Positions 46,132 through 54,923 of a DNA stretch of 64,000 nt are shown one piece after another; position 1 is the stretch's first letter; the number at the start of each line of letters is the position of its first letter. The stretch is taken from assembly GCF_038002225.1 (NCBI RefSeq), contig NZ_JBBOCA010000001.1, positions 1,178,001 to 1,242,000 on the forward strand, in the 5' to 3' direction. The stretch is from Paenibacillus sp. FSL R7-0204 (GTDB lineage: Bacteria > Bacillota > Bacilli > Paenibacillales > Paenibacillaceae). The position numbers and the translations under genes are program-made. The notes beneath the pieces were generated by a model. It saw nothing but the letters and a program-made list of their open reading frames with translations. It was not told the DNA's origin and made no database searches.

Positions 46132-47073
46132 ATGTACAAATCAATTATTGTCGGTACTGGACCGGCCGGATTGACAGCTGCTATATATTTGGCCCGGGCG
46201 AACCTGAACCCGCTCGTTATCGAAGGTCCGCAGCCAGGCGGACAGCTTACAACTACAACAGAGATCGAGAACTTCCCGGGATTCCCGGAAGGCATTTTGG
46301 GTCCTGATCTGATGGATAATATGCGCAAGCAGGCAGAGCGTTTCGGTGCACAGTTCGTGACCGGCTGGGTGAACAGCGTGGAACTGGGCGACCGTCCGTT
46401 CAAGCTGAACGTGGAAGGCATGGGCACGCTGATTACGGATACGCTGATTATCTCCACGGGTGCTACAGCCAAGTATCTCGGGATTCCCGGGGAGCAGGAT
46501 AACATCGGACGCGGGGTCAGCACTTGTGCTACCTGTGACGGATTTTTCTTCCGCGGCAAAGAGATCGTGGTGGTCGGCGGCGGCGATTCCGCGCTTGAAG
46601 AAGCGGGCTTCCTGACACGTTTTGCTTCCAAGGTAACCCTGGTGCACCGCCGTGAAGAGCTGCGGGCCTCGAAGATTATGCAGGACCGTGTCCGCGATAA
46701 CGCCAAAGTGACCTGGGGACTGAACCGTACTCCTGTAGAGGTGATTGCCGGAGACAAGGGCGTAACTGGCCTGAAGGTAATTAACAACGAGACCGGCGAA
46801 GAAGAGTTCATTGAAGCCAGCGGAGTATTCGTGGCGGTCGGCCATCATCCGAATACGGCATTCCTGGGCGGACAGATCACTACAGATGCGAACGGTTATA
46901 TCGTATCGAATCCTGGCACCTCCGAGACGAACATTCCCGGCGTATTCGCTTGCGGCGATGTGCAGGATACCCGTTACAGACAGGCCATCACGGCTGCAGG
47001 CAGCGGCTGTATGGCGGCTATGGATGCCGAGAAATATATCGAGAGCCTGGAGCACAGCGCAGTAATTATGTAA
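46132..47073 (+). CDS. trxB: Thioredoxin-disulfide reductase
   Basis: The 313-residue flavoprotein passes electrons from NADPH through FAD to thioredoxin or a related small redox protein. The FAD motif is VGTGPAGLTAA, the redox pair is CATC (Cys132 and Cys135), the NADPH motif is GGGDSALEEA with HRREELRASK, and the second FAD motif is GVFACGDVQD. AGGGGGA precedes the ATG. The next gene, a glutaredoxin-like protein with CPHC, may be its partner. Because of the PerR-like box this may be a peroxide-induced second copy and not the essential housekeeping enzyme; that is inference. Confidence 0.93.
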   Translation: MYKSIIVGTGPAGLTAAIYLARANLNPLVIEGPQPGGQLTTTTEIENFPGFPEGILGPDLMDNMRKQAERFGAQFVTGWVNSVELGDRPFKLNVEGMGTLITDTLIISTGATAKYLGIPGEQDNIGRGVSTCATCDGFFFRGKEIVVVGGGDSALEEAGFLTRFASKVTLVHRREELRASKIMQDRVRDNAKVTWGLNRTPVEVIAGDKGVTGLKVINNETGEEEFIEASGVFVAVGHHPNTAFLGGQITTDANGYIVSNPGTSETNIPGVFACGDVQDTRYRQAITAAGSGCMAAMDAEKYIESLEHSAVIM

Positions 47074-47157
47074 GTATGGCATTTGGAGAAGCAAGGATTC
47101 CGGTGCTAGAATAGATTTTAGAGTCTAATACTTTAGATACGAGGAGGAAATCATACT

Positions 47158-47394
47158 ATGGAGAATGTAATTGTATACACATCGACGAATTGCCCGCATT
47201 GCCGTCAGGTGAAAAGCTTCCTGAGCGATAAAGGGGTAGTGTACGAAGAACGCAACATTGAGCAGAACGAAGAGTACGCCCAGCAGGTGTGGGATATGGG
47301 CATGAGAGCCGTGCCGATTACGGTGATCGGGGATATGAAGATCGTTGGTATGAACAAGACCAAGTTCGACAAGGCTTTGGCTGCAACGGAATAA
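47158..47394 (+). CDS. Glutaredoxin/NrdH-like protein
   Basis: The 78-residue thioredoxin-fold protein has the active site NCPHCRQ near the N-terminus and the cis-proline in AVPITVIGD. It probably serves as a small dithiol carrier reduced by the adjacent thioredoxin reductase, as NrdH proteins are. GAGGAGG precedes the ATG and the gap from trxB is 84 bases. No ribonucleotide reductase gene is present to confirm an NrdH role. Confidence 0.88.
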   Translation: MENVIVYTSTNCPHCRQVKSFLSDKGVVYEERNIEQNEEYAQQVWDMGMRAVPITVIGDMKIVGMNKTKFDKALAATE

Positions 47395-47418
47395 TAGCCG
47401 GCAATCCTGAAATATATA

Positions 47419-47448
47419 GAGCCGCTTCCCGGTGGGAGGCGGCTCTTT
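47419..47448 (+). terminator. Terminator of the trxB-glutaredoxin unit
   Basis: GAGCCGCTTCCC and GGGAGGCGGCTC pair closely around GGT; TTT follows. Confidence 0.85.
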
Positions 47449-47450
47449 GC

Positions 47451-47546
47451 AAATATAAGCATTTATATGTTTCACACTATAAATGATCCTTCTATTTCTC
47501 GCTGAAACGGTACCGTCCTTTAAAAGGACGGTACCGTTTCCACTTG
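47451..47546. repeat. Interspersed repeat family B, copy 1 with perfect palindrome
   Basis: A left part AAATATAAGCATTTATATG and the shared TTCTATTTCTCGCTGAAAC are followed by an 18-bp-arm palindrome (47504-47540, GAAACGGTACCGTCCTTT and its complement). Close copy at 53042-53140; partial copies near 47981 and 49268. Confidence 0.8.
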
Positions 47547-47664
47547 GTGCGGAGGAAAAACAACATTTAAATCTGCCCATTGGTCTGGCCTGCTTTAACG
47601 AATATGAACAATCTTAAATGCTGCTTCTCCACTTGCTTACGTGATTACTGTCTGCTAGCAGGCC

Positions 47665-47859
47665 TCAGGTAAGAGACATGAACATCTGAAAGACAGCATA
47701 AACGGCAATGCCGCTGGCGATAAGGAGGAATCCCGATTTCTTCCGCGACTGGAACAGACGCAGGACACCGAGGCTGACGAGCGGAGCAATGATGAGCAGC
47801 AGCAGCAGCACTGCGATGAACATCTTCGCCGAAATATCAGACGTATCAACATAAGTCAT
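47665..47859 (-). CDS. Small two-helix membrane protein, unknown function
   Basis: The 64-residue protein has a short N-terminus (MTYVDTSDISAK), a hydrophobic helix (about 13-34, FIAVLLLLLIIAPLVSLGVL), a basic turn RLFQSRKKS and a second helix (about 43-62). I do not recognise a family. The ATG at 47859 follows GGAGAGA, a good ribosome binding site; an ATG 15 bases upstream is possible but less likely. It stands alone between two family B repeat copies. Confidence 0.6.
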   Translation of the reverse strand: MTYVDTSDISAKMFIAVLLLLLIIAPLVSLGVLRLFQSRKKSGFLLIASGIAVYAVFQMFMSLT

Positions 47860-47980
47860 GGATTCTCTCTCCATTTCAGAAAAAAGGGTATGGTGACAAA
47901 TGTCACACAAGTATCCTTATTATATAGGATAGATACTCCTTTTAGAGCAGGAAATGCAGATAAAAATGCGGCGATTTTAA

Positions 47981-48031
47981 GAAATATAAGAATATATGCC
48001 GTAGACCCGAAGTGATCCTGCTATTTCACGC
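47981..48031. repeat. Interspersed repeat family B, degenerate copy 2
   Basis: GAAATATAAGAATATATG followed by GATCCTGCTATTTCACGC keeps the family order but lacks the palindrome. Confidence 0.5.
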
Positions 48032-48049
48032 AAAAACAAGCCGCATCAT

Positions 48050-48081
48050 AAAAAAGCATGCCGCAGCCGTTCCGCTTGCGG
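48050..48081 (-). terminator. Terminator of xylR
   Basis: On the minus strand CCGCAAGC and GGCTGCGG form a stem with a bulge, then a T run, starting 8 bases after the xylR stop. Confidence 0.6.
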
Positions 48082-48088
48082 GTGTGTT

Positions 48089-49249
48089 CTATAGGGTCAC
48101 GCGAATGTTGCCCAGAAAATGCATCACCGCTGAAAAACCCGCTCCAATCATAGTTCCCCGGCTTCCCAGCCTGGAGAAGGTGATTTCGAGCTGCTGCTTG
48201 TGGTAGGGGAGGGTACGCTCCGCTACAACCCGGCGCAGCGGCTCGCCGAGCCACGGCTCCGCCTCCGATAGAGCGCCCCCGATAACGATCAACTCAGGGT
48301 TGAAGCTGTTGATCAGATTGGTAACTCCGATTCCCAGATACTCGCCAATGGAGTTGAAATGGCTTAGGGTATCGGGCTGCCCCTCAAGCGCATACTTGAC
48401 CAGTCCGGTCGTTGTGCGGGCCGGGAGAGAGAGGCCGGGGTTATCATAGGTTTTCTCGGAGGCATACAGCTCCCAGCAGCCCCGGCTGCCGCAGCTGCAA
48501 GGCTTGCCTTCTGCTTCAATCGTCATATGTCCGGTCTCTCCCGCATAGCCGCGCGCGCCCTTATACAACTCTCCGCCGATAATAATCCCCGACCCGATCC
48601 CCGAGCCTGCGCTGATATACAGCAGATGGCGCACATCACGCGCCGCTCCGAAGTTCAGCTCACCCTGGGCGCCTGCATTGGCCTCATTATCAATGGTGAC
48701 CGGCACCGCGAAGGCGCTTTCCAGAATCGAACGCAGGTCGACCATCTCCCAGCCCAGGTTGGGCGCGAACAGGACAACGCCGTGCTCATCGACCATTCCC
48801 GGAACGCCGACACCAATGCCCACGAGTCCGTAATGAGAAGGCGGAGCCGTAGCGATCAGCTCCGAGATCATCTGCTGCATCTGTCCGAGCACATAAGGGA
48901 AGTCGTGATTCTCGAGCACACTGTCCCGTTCATGAAGAATGCCGCCCCCCAGATTGCAGAGTACGGCCTTAAGCTGTTTTACGCGCAGCTCGATCCCGAT
49001 TACAGTTCCTGCCATTTCGTTAAAATGCAGCATCAGCGGCTTACGCCCGCCGCTGGATTCTCCGGGTCCAGCCTCAGTAACCAGCTGCTGCCCGCATAGC
49101 TCGGCTACCAGATTGGAGACGGTGGCTTTATTAAGGCCTGTCACCTCGGATACCTTGGCCCGCGAGATGGGGGAATGCATACGGATGGTATGTAAAATAA
49201 TCGATTTGTTTATTTTTTTGACCAGCGCCTGATCACCGGTAACTTTCAA
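48089..49249 (-). CDS. xylR: Xylose repressor (ROK family)
   Basis: The 386-residue ROK repressor has an N-terminal winged helix (about 15-70, SRAKVSEVTGLNKATVSNLVAEL) and a sugar-kinase-like C-terminal half. The ROK zinc motif is CSCGSRGCWE. In bacilli XylR blocks xylAB until xylose binds. The TTG at 49249 is chosen because AAGGAAG lies 8 bases ahead; a GTG at 49258 sits on top of that site. It diverges from xylA, and the dyad at 49515-49539 is its likely operator. Loss of repression by xylose and extra control by CcpA are expected from the sites seen. Confidence 0.9.
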   Translation of the reverse strand: MKVTGDQALVKKINKSIILHTIRMHSPISRAKVSEVTGLNKATVSNLVAELCGQQLVTEAGPGESSGGRKPLMLHFNEMAGTVIGIELRVKQLKAVLCNLGGGILHERDSVLENHDFPYVLGQMQQMISELIATAPPSHYGLVGIGVGVPGMVDEHGVVLFAPNLGWEMVDLRSILESAFAVPVTIDNEANAGAQGELNFGAARDVRHLLYISAGSGIGSGIIIGGELYKGARGYAGETGHMTIEAEGKPCSCGSRGCWELYASEKTYDNPGLSLPARTTTGLVKYALEGQPDTLSHFNSIGEYLGIGVTNLINSFNPELIVIGGALSEAEPWLGEPLRRVVAERTLPYHKQQLEITFSRLGSRGTMIGAGFSAVMHFLGNIRVTL

Positions 49250-49267
49250 GCAGCACACTTCCTTTTA

Positions 49268-49350
49268 CAATATAAGAATTTATATGTTTCACACCATAAC
49301 TTATCGTTCTATTTCTCGCTGACACGGGAGCGTGAAGACGCTCTCCGCTG
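49268..49350. repeat. Interspersed repeat family B, copy 3
   Basis: AATATAAGAATTTATATG, TTTCACAC and TTCTATTTCTCGCTGACACGG are kept. The following hairpin is replaced by GAGCGT-GAAG-ACGCTC. It lies just upstream of xylR. Confidence 0.7.
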
Positions 49351-49514
49351 CGCGGGTATGCCCCCTAGTCTAGAATGAAGAGCGCAAAAATGCAACTGCA
49401 TCCATTGAATTAGGACGATCCGGATGTTACATATTTTTTAATAAAAGGAATTTATAGAGGTGGGAACAGGCATCAGGATCAATGCATAACAACGGGAAAA
49501 ATAAAAATAAAAAA

Positions 49515-49539
49515 ACTTTGTTTAACCAATATACAAAGT
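49515..49539 (+). promoter_or_regulatory. XylR operator
   Basis: ACTTTGT and ACAAAGT arms flank 11 bases. It lies between xylR and xylA and overlaps the xylA -35 region, the expected place for a XylR site. Confidence 0.65.
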
Positions 49540-49558
49540 CAAAAAGATGTGTTAAGAT
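49530..49558 (+). promoter_or_regulatory. Candidate xylA promoter
   Basis: TATACA and TAAGAT are 17 bases apart. The -35 overlaps the right arm of the operator. Confidence 0.45.
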
Positions 49559-49563
49559 GATGC

Positions 49564-49577
49564 TGTAAACGCTTGCG
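49564..49577 (+). promoter_or_regulatory. cre site (CcpA) of xylA
   Basis: TGTAAACGCTTGCG matches the cre consensus at 13 of 14 positions. It begins 5 bases after the -10. Confidence 0.65.
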
Positions 49578-49609
49578 GGCGAAGCAAAATATCGAGGAGG
49601 ATTTTACAA

Positions 49610-50929
49610 ATGGCTTATTTTGAAACAGTGAGCAAGATCTCTTACGAGGGAAGCCGTTCCACTAACCCTTATGCATTCAAATTCTACAACCCTACAGAAA
49701 TCGTAGCCGGCAAAACAATGGAAGAACACCTGAAATTTGCAATGGCTTACTGGCATACATTAACAGCTGGCGGTTCCGATCCGTTCGGCGCTGAAACTGC
49801 AGTCCGCGCTTGGGACAAACTGAGCACGCTCGACAAGGCTAAGGCCCGTGCTGAAGCAGCATTCGAATTCATGGATAAGATGGACCTGCAGTACTACTGC
49901 TTCCATGATGTGGACATCGCTCCTGAAGGCGCGTCCCTGCGTGAATTCTACAGCAACATCGATACCATCGTAGACATCCTTGAACAAGGCATGAAGGCTT
50001 CCGGCAAAAAATTGCTGTGGAACACTGCCAACATGTTCACCAACCCGCGCTACATGCACGGTGCAGGCTCTACCTGCAACGCTGACGTATTCGCACACGC
50101 TGCTGCACAAGTGAAGAAAGGTCTGGAAGTAGGTAAACGTCTGGGCGCTGACAACTATGTATTCTGGGGCGGCCGTGAAGGTTATGAGACTCTGCTGAAC
50201 ACCAATATGCAGCTGGAGCAGGACAACATTGCCCGCCTGTTCAGCATGGCTGTTGATTATGCGAAGGAAATCGGCTTCGACGGCCAATTCCTGATTGAGC
50301 CTAAGCCGAAAGAGCCTACCAAGCACCAATATGACTTCGATGCAGCAACTTGCATCGCATTCCTGCAGAAGTACAACCTGGATAAGCACTTCAAGCTGAA
50401 CCTTGAAGCGAACCATGCTACACTGGCTGGCCATACTTTCGAGCATGAACTGCATGTAGCCCGTATCAACGGTATGCTGGGATCACTCGATGCGAACCAG
50501 GGCGATCCATTGCTCGGCTGGGATACAGATGAATTCCCTGCAAGCATCTACGATGCTACACTGACTCTGTATGAAGTACTGAAGAACGATGGTCTGGGCA
50601 AAGGCGGAATCAACTTTGACTCCAAGGTACGCCGTCCTTCCTTCGAGCCTGAGGATCTGTTCCTGGCACACATCTCCGGTATGGACGTATACGCTAAGGG
50701 CCTGAAGGTAGCTGCTAAGCTGCTGGAAGACGGCGTATTCGAGAACTTCATTGCGGATCGTTACAGCAGCTTCAACGAAGGCGTTGGCGCTGACATCGTA
50801 TCCGGCAAAGCGACACTGGCTTCGCTGGCTGACTACGCGCTGAACAACGAGAGCCCGCGTCCGAACAAATCCGGACGTCAGGAACTGCTGAGAGCTACAC
50901 TTAACCAGTACATCCTGACTGCTGAGTAA
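49610..50929 (+). CDS. xylA: Xylose isomerase
   Basis: The 439-residue class II (long N-terminus) xylose isomerase converts D-xylose to D-xylulose using two divalent metals. [12 protein letters not shown] holds the catalytic His/Asp, [18 protein letters not shown] the metal Glu and the active Lys, [14 protein letters not shown] the second metal site, and [11 protein letters not shown] the final Asp. GAGGAGG precedes the ATG. Codon use looks like a highly expressed gene, with many CTG and GGC codons. It is likely repressed by XylR and by CcpA. A terminator and a long gap separate it from xylB, so the two may be transcribed separately. Confidence 0.97.
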   Translation: MAYFETVSKISYEGSRSTNPYAFKFYNPTEIVAGKTMEEHLKFAMAYWHTLTAGGSDPFGAETAVRAWDKLSTLDKAKARAEAAFEFMDKMDLQYYCFHDVDIAPEGASLREFYSNIDTIVDILEQGMKASGKKLLWNTANMFTNPRYMHGAGSTCNADVFAHAAAQVKKGLEVGKRLGADNYVFWGGREGYETLLNTNMQLEQDNIARLFSMAVDYAKEIGFDGQFLIEPKPKEPTKHQYDFDAATCIAFLQKYNLDKHFKLNLEANHATLAGHTFEHELHVARINGMLGSLDANQGDPLLGWDTDEFPASIYDATLTLYEVLKNDGLGKGGINFDSKVRRPSFEPEDLFLAHISGMDVYAKGLKVAAKLLEDGVFENFIADRYSSFNEGVGADIVSGKATLASLADYALNNESPRPNKSGRQELLRATLNQYILTAE

Positions 50930-50984
50930 GACGCTGCCGGATTTGCGGGATTGCCCGCAGATTCATTAGAGAATACACGCAACG

Positions 50985-51024
50985 GGGGTTGCTGAAGAGA
51001 GCATTCTTCGGCAGCCCCTTTTTT
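50985..51024 (+). terminator. Terminator of xylA
   Basis: GGGGTTGCTGAAGA and TCTTCGGCAGCCCC pair with one G-U; TTTTTT follows. Confidence 0.9.
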
Positions 51025-51124
51025 AATGCAGACTCGCGGAGTTTTCTGCGGAGTAGGGCATCGGAAGTGCAATAGTGTATGTATTTCATAAATGCGATAA
51101 ATCTTGAGGTGCTGGGCTGTGTGA

Positions 51125-51306
51125 GTGTATTTTGTGCAGTAGAATGATCTAATTTGGCTGGGAAATAGCATTCTGCTGTATTCCATACAACAGATATTTG
51201 AGGGTACCCTACAAAACAGCCTTTTCAACAAATTCTAGTGTACAAAGTGCAATAGCTTGCGATTTTTGGCCGATTTATTGAGAATCTATTGCAGGAAATA
51301 CAATCG
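51125..51306. repeat. Palindromic repeat family A, four-core copy upstream of xylB
   Basis: Cores start near 51125 (TGTATTTTGTGCAGTAGA), 51173 (TGCTGTATTCCATACAACAG), 51234 (CTAGTGTACAAAGTGCAATA) and 51286 (CTATTGCAGGAAATACAAT), spaced about 48, 61 and 52 bases. A weaker core may precede it near 51075. Confidence 0.8.
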
Positions 51307-51349
51307 CAGCCGCATGTTCAGTGGAAGCGATTCCGGTCATACGGAAGAG

Positions 51350-51430
51350 GCTTACGAAGCGAGTTTTGCTAGAAGAGAATACAGGATGCGGAACCCCGCA
51401 AAACTTAAGATTATGCTTACGAAGCGAGTT
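51350..51430. repeat. Direct repeat with internal hairpin in the xylB leader
   Basis: GCTTACGAAGCGAGTT occurs at 51350-51365 and 51415-51430. Between them GTTTTGC and GCAAAAC can pair. It lies about 60 bases before xylB. Confidence 0.65.
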
Positions 51431-51488
51431 ATATTGCGGAGATGTTCCAAGAGATGTAATGCTTTATATAACTTTTAGGAGGATAACT

Positions 51489-52985
51489 ATGAAATATGTA
51501 ATTGGTGTCGATCTTGGAACCAGCGCGGTAAAGACTGTGCTGGTTGATCCTCAGGGCAAGGTGGCTTTTGAGCATTCTGAAGCGTATCCGCTCAGCAGAC
51601 CCCAGCCGAACTGGAGTGAGCAGAACCCGGAGGATTGGGTGGAGGGAACCATCGCCAGTCTGAAGCGTCTGATGGAAGTATCGGGCGCTAAGCCTGGACA
51701 GATCGACGGCATCAGCTTCTCCGGCCAGATGCACGGGCTTGTGCTCGTTGACGGCGAAGGCAAGGCGCTGCGTCCCGCCATTCTATGGAATGATACGCGT
51801 ACGACTGCGGAATGCCGCAAGATTGAGAAGAAGCTTGGCAGCAAGCTGATTGATATCGCCAGAAACCGTGCGCTCGAAGGCTTCACGCTTCCGAAGATTC
51901 TGTGGGTCCAGGAGCATGAGCCGGAGGTGCTCGCGAAGGCTGAATTATTCCTGCTGCCGAAGGATTATGTGCGCTACCACCTGACAGGTGATTACGCCAT
52001 GGACTACTCCGATGCAGCCGGAACCCTGCTGCTCGACGTTGGCGCGAAGCAGTGGAGTGCGGAGATTGCCGGAGCGTTCGATCTGCCGGTCTCCCTCTGC
52101 CCGAGACTCGTAGAATCCTTCGAGCAGACTGGAACCCTGCTTCCGGCAGTTGCCGAAGCCTCCGGCCTGCTGCCTACCACCAAGGTGTTCGCCGGCGGGG
52201 CAGACAATGCTTGCGGCGCACTAGGCGCCGGCATTCTGGGTGAAGGCCGGACGATGTGCAGTATCGGGACTTCCGGCGTGGTATTGTCCTACGAGAGCAA
52301 CAAGGATCTTAACCTTGAAGGCAAGGTGCATTTCTTCAACCACAGTGAGAAGGATGCCTTCTATATCATGGGTGTTACCTTGGCGGCAGGACACAGCCTG
52401 ACCTGGTTCAAGGAGACCTTTGCAGCAGAAAAGAGCTTCGACGAATTGCTGCAGGGAGTGAACGAAATCCCGGCTGGCAGCAGCGGGCTGCTGTTTACCC
52501 CTTACATCAGCGGGGAACGTACACCGCACCCGGATGCGAGCATCCGTGGCAGCTTCATCGGGATGGATTCCGGACATACTCTGTCCCACTTTACCCGCGC
52601 TGTGCTGGAAGGCATCACCTTCTCGCTGCGTGAATCGATTGAGATTGTGCGTGAATCCGGCAAAGAGATTACCGAGGTTGTGGCGATCGGCGGCGGGGCC
52701 AAGAATGAAGCCTGGCTGCAGATGCAGGCTGATATCTTCGGCGCTACGATCATCAAGCTGGAGAGCGAGCAGGGTCCGGCTATGGGCGCAGCTATGCTGG
52801 CAGCCTATGGCGCAGGCTGGTTCGAATCCCTGGGTGCATGTGCGGAAGCCTTCATCCGTCCGGCAGAGACCTATACCCCTAATGCAGATCAGGCAGCGCT
52901 ATATGACGGGATCTTCGCTTTGTATCAGGATGTATACGGCCAGACCCGTGAGCTGAATGAGAAGCTGGCTTCGTACCGTAAATAG
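51489..52985 (+). CDS. xylB: Xylulokinase
   Basis: The 498-residue FGGY-family kinase phosphorylates D-xylulose to D-xylulose 5-phosphate with ATP, feeding the pentose phosphate pathway. IGVDLGTSAVKTVLVD is the N-terminal phosphate loop, FSGQMHGLVLVD the substrate region with the catalytic Asp nearby in VFAGGADNACGALGAG, and SIGTSG and VAIGGGAKNEAWLQMQADIF the C-terminal ATP motifs. The ATG at 51489 has TTAGGAGGA upstream. An in-frame extension of 56 codons overlaps the leader repeats and has no binding site, so it is rejected. The 560-base gap from xylA holds a terminator and repeats. Confidence 0.95.
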   Translation: MKYVIGVDLGTSAVKTVLVDPQGKVAFEHSEAYPLSRPQPNWSEQNPEDWVEGTIASLKRLMEVSGAKPGQIDGISFSGQMHGLVLVDGEGKALRPAILWNDTRTTAECRKIEKKLGSKLIDIARNRALEGFTLPKILWVQEHEPEVLAKAELFLLPKDYVRYHLTGDYAMDYSDAAGTLLLDVGAKQWSAEIAGAFDLPVSLCPRLVESFEQTGTLLPAVAEASGLLPTTKVFAGGADNACGALGAGILGEGRTMCSIGTSGVVLSYESNKDLNLEGKVHFFNHSEKDAFYIMGVTLAAGHSLTWFKETFAAEKSFDELLQGVNEIPAGSSGLLFTPYISGERTPHPDASIRGSFIGMDSGHTLSHFTRAVLEGITFSLRESIEIVRESGKEITEVVAIGGGAKNEAWLQMQADIFGATIIKLESEQGPAMGAAMLAAYGAGWFESLGACAEAFIRPAETYTPNADQAALYDGIFALYQDVYGQTRELNEKLASYRK

Positions 52986-53041
52986 AATATCCGCACGGAA
53001 TGACTGCCATCCTGTAAAGGGTGGCAGCTTATTTTCTTTTA

Positions 53042-53140
53042 AAATATAAGAATTTATATGTTGCACACGATAATTTATCCTTCTATTTCTCGCTGAAACG
53101 GTACCGTCCTTTAAAAGGACGGCAATGCCGTTTCCACTTG
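53042..53140. repeat. Interspersed repeat family B, copy 4
   Basis: It matches copy 1 over about 95 bases, including CTTCTATTTCTCGCTGAAAC and the hairpin (53095-53133), whose right arm has a short ATG insertion. It lies between xylB and the response regulator. Confidence 0.8.
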
Positions 53141-53202
53141 TATAGGTTATGGTATAAGCTTGCTGTAAAGTTTGTAATAAGCTCTGTGAAGGGAGGCCCC
53201 AA

Positions 53203-54747
53203 TTGATCAAAGTACTGATTGTGGATGATGAGCCCAAGCTGAGGGAAGGGATGCGCACCTTGATTCCCTGGGAGGAAGAGGGGTATACCGTGGTGGCGAC
53301 AGCGGCTAACGGTTATGAAGCGCTGGACAAATTCCGTGAGCTGAAACCTGGACTTGTGATGGCGGATATCCGTATGCCGGGAATGACCGGACTGGAATTG
53401 ATCGCTGAGCTGCGCAAGGAAAGTCCGGGCTGCCATGTGCTGATTCTGAGCGGCTATGCCGATTTTGAATATGCGAAGCAGGCCATCTCCTATCATATTG
53501 ACGGATACTTGCTTAAGCCGGTGGATGAGGAGGAGCTGATCAGCTATCTGCAGGAGCTGCGGGAGAAGATCAGCCTGGAGGAACGGATCAACGAATGGCA
53601 GGCGCTGGAGCCGGCAAGAACCACCGAGGTGCTGGTGCGGGAGCTGCTGCAGTCGAATTCGAAGGAAGCCGCAGCTGAACTGGGCCTCACGGACAGCAGC
53701 TGCGAAGTGGTGCTGCTGGAATTGAAAGGGCTTAACAAGGGTGAGGATGCCCGCGAGGATGCAGTGAAGCGGCTGATGGAGCGGCATTGGCAGGAGCAGG
53801 AGGGGGACGGCTTCTTCTTCACCCTCCCCCCATACATGGGAATTCTGCTGAAGGAGCCGCTCCGGGATGAACGCGCCCGGGCGGCGCTCTGGCAGGAGCT
53901 GCACCATCTGATCTCGAAGGAGGGGCTGGAGTTCGTGGCCGCAGCGGGCGGAGCAGCTGTCCGGCCGCAGGAGGCAGGAGAGTCCTTCGGGGCCGCACGC
54001 GCCCGTCTGGACGATGCCTTCTTCGGGCAGAGGAATACTCTCCTTTGCGGAATGCCGGATCTGTGGGAGGAGCCTGCACAAGGCGCGATGGAACCGGAGG
54101 AGGAGCCGGACCCCGAGCGTGATATTGAGGTGCAGCTGTTACTGGCAGTGGAGGCTGGCAGCAGCGAGGTAGCCAGGGAGCTTACGCTGCAGATTATCCG
54201 CCAGCTTGTGCATACCCAGCGGGACGAGACTTATATCAAGGACCAGCTGCTGCGGATTGTCAGCAGTACGATTGCCCGGCTGGAGGCGGCAAGTCCTGAG
54301 CTGCGCCCGCTGATTGCCGGACAAGCCTCGCCGATGGGCGAGGTCTACAGCAGCAGATATCTGCATGATGCAGAGCGGCTGGTGGCGGGGTACATGGAGC
54401 AGCTTTCCCGGCTGACGGGTAGCGGAAGCGGACGCGGCGATGAGATTAAGCGGATTACAGATCTGATCCAGCGCCGGTATAAGGAGAATTTGAAGCTGGG
54501 CACACTTGCGGAGATTTTTAACTACAATAGTGCCTATTTGGGTAAAATGTTCAAAAACCAGGTGGGCGAGCACTTCAACACGTATCTGGATAAGGTACGG
54601 ATTGAGAAGGCCAAGCAGCTGCTGACCCAGGGCATGAAGGTCTATGAGGTGGCTGAGCAGGTTGGATACATGAACTCCGATTACTTCAATGCCAAATTCC
54701 GCAAATATGTCGGCGTCTCCCCAAGCGCATACCGCAAGGAGAACTGA
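53203..54747 (+). CDS. YesN-type response regulator with AraC DNA-binding domain
   Basis: The 514-residue regulator has a receiver domain (about 1-120), a middle region of about 270 residues and a C-terminal pair of AraC helix-turn-helix motifs (LGTLAEIFNYNSAYLGKMFKN and EVAEQVGYMNSDYFNAKFRK). The acidic pocket is Asp8 and Asp9, the phosphorylation site Asp55 in VMADIRMPG and the lysine Lys105 in LLKPVDEEE. The start is TTG at 53203, with GGGAGG 6 bases ahead. Its partner kinase follows after 176 bases. By position the pair controls the transporter and alpha-fucosidase genes at 56.8-63.2 kb. Confidence 0.9.
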   Translation: MIKVLIVDDEPKLREGMRTLIPWEEEGYTVVATAANGYEALDKFRELKPGLVMADIRMPGMTGLELIAELRKESPGCHVLILSGYADFEYAKQAISYHIDGYLLKPVDEEELISYLQELREKISLEERINEWQALEPARTTEVLVRELLQSNSKEAAAELGLTDSSCEVVLLELKGLNKGEDAREDAVKRLMERHWQEQEGDGFFFTLPPYMGILLKEPLRDERARAALWQELHHLISKEGLEFVAAAGGAAVRPQEAGESFGAARARLDDAFFGQRNTLLCGMPDLWEEPAQGAMEPEEEPDPERDIEVQLLLAVEAGSSEVARELTLQIIRQLVHTQRDETYIKDQLLRIVSSTIARLEAASPELRPLIAGQASPMGEVYSSRYLHDAERLVAGYMEQLSRLTGSGSGRGDEIKRITDLIQRRYKENLKLGTLAEIFNYNSAYLGKMFKNQVGEHFNTYLDKVRIEKAKQLLTQGMKVYEVAEQVGYMNSDYFNAKFRKYVGVSPSAYRKEN

Positions 54748-54758
54748 ATTAAAGCACT

Positions 54759-54798
54759 TAACGAAAAGATAAAAGAAGCGAAGGGGAAATTTGGAGCT
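54759..54798 (+). repeat. Interspersed repeat family C, copy directly after a stop codon
   Basis: TAACGAAAAGATAAAAGAAG then GGGGAAATTTGGAGCT (54783-54798) matches the 19285-19321 copy, which also lies directly after a gene end. Confidence 0.6.
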
Positions 54799-54846
54799 GT
54801 AGGTCACGGCAAGCTTGCAGAGAATTCGGTATGAGGCTTATGATAT

Positions 54847-54890
54847 ACAGGCTGTTCCCCTTCTTGCAGAAGACCGGGAGCAGCCTGTTT
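54847..54890 (+). terminator. Hairpin between the response regulator and kinase genes
   Basis: ACAGGCTGTTCCC pairs with GGGAGCAGCCTGT, with an inner CTTCT/AGAAG stem; TTTG follows. It could partly terminate transcription and lower kinase output. Confidence 0.6.
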
Positions 54891-54923
54891 GTATAGAGAG
54901 GGGAGATTGATATCAAGAAGCTG

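Noticed and set aside
32507-51306. Family A repeats as CRISPR arrays
   Set aside because: Each has only four unequal palindromic cores, spacing varies between 48 and 61, cores are not identical, and no cas gene is present.
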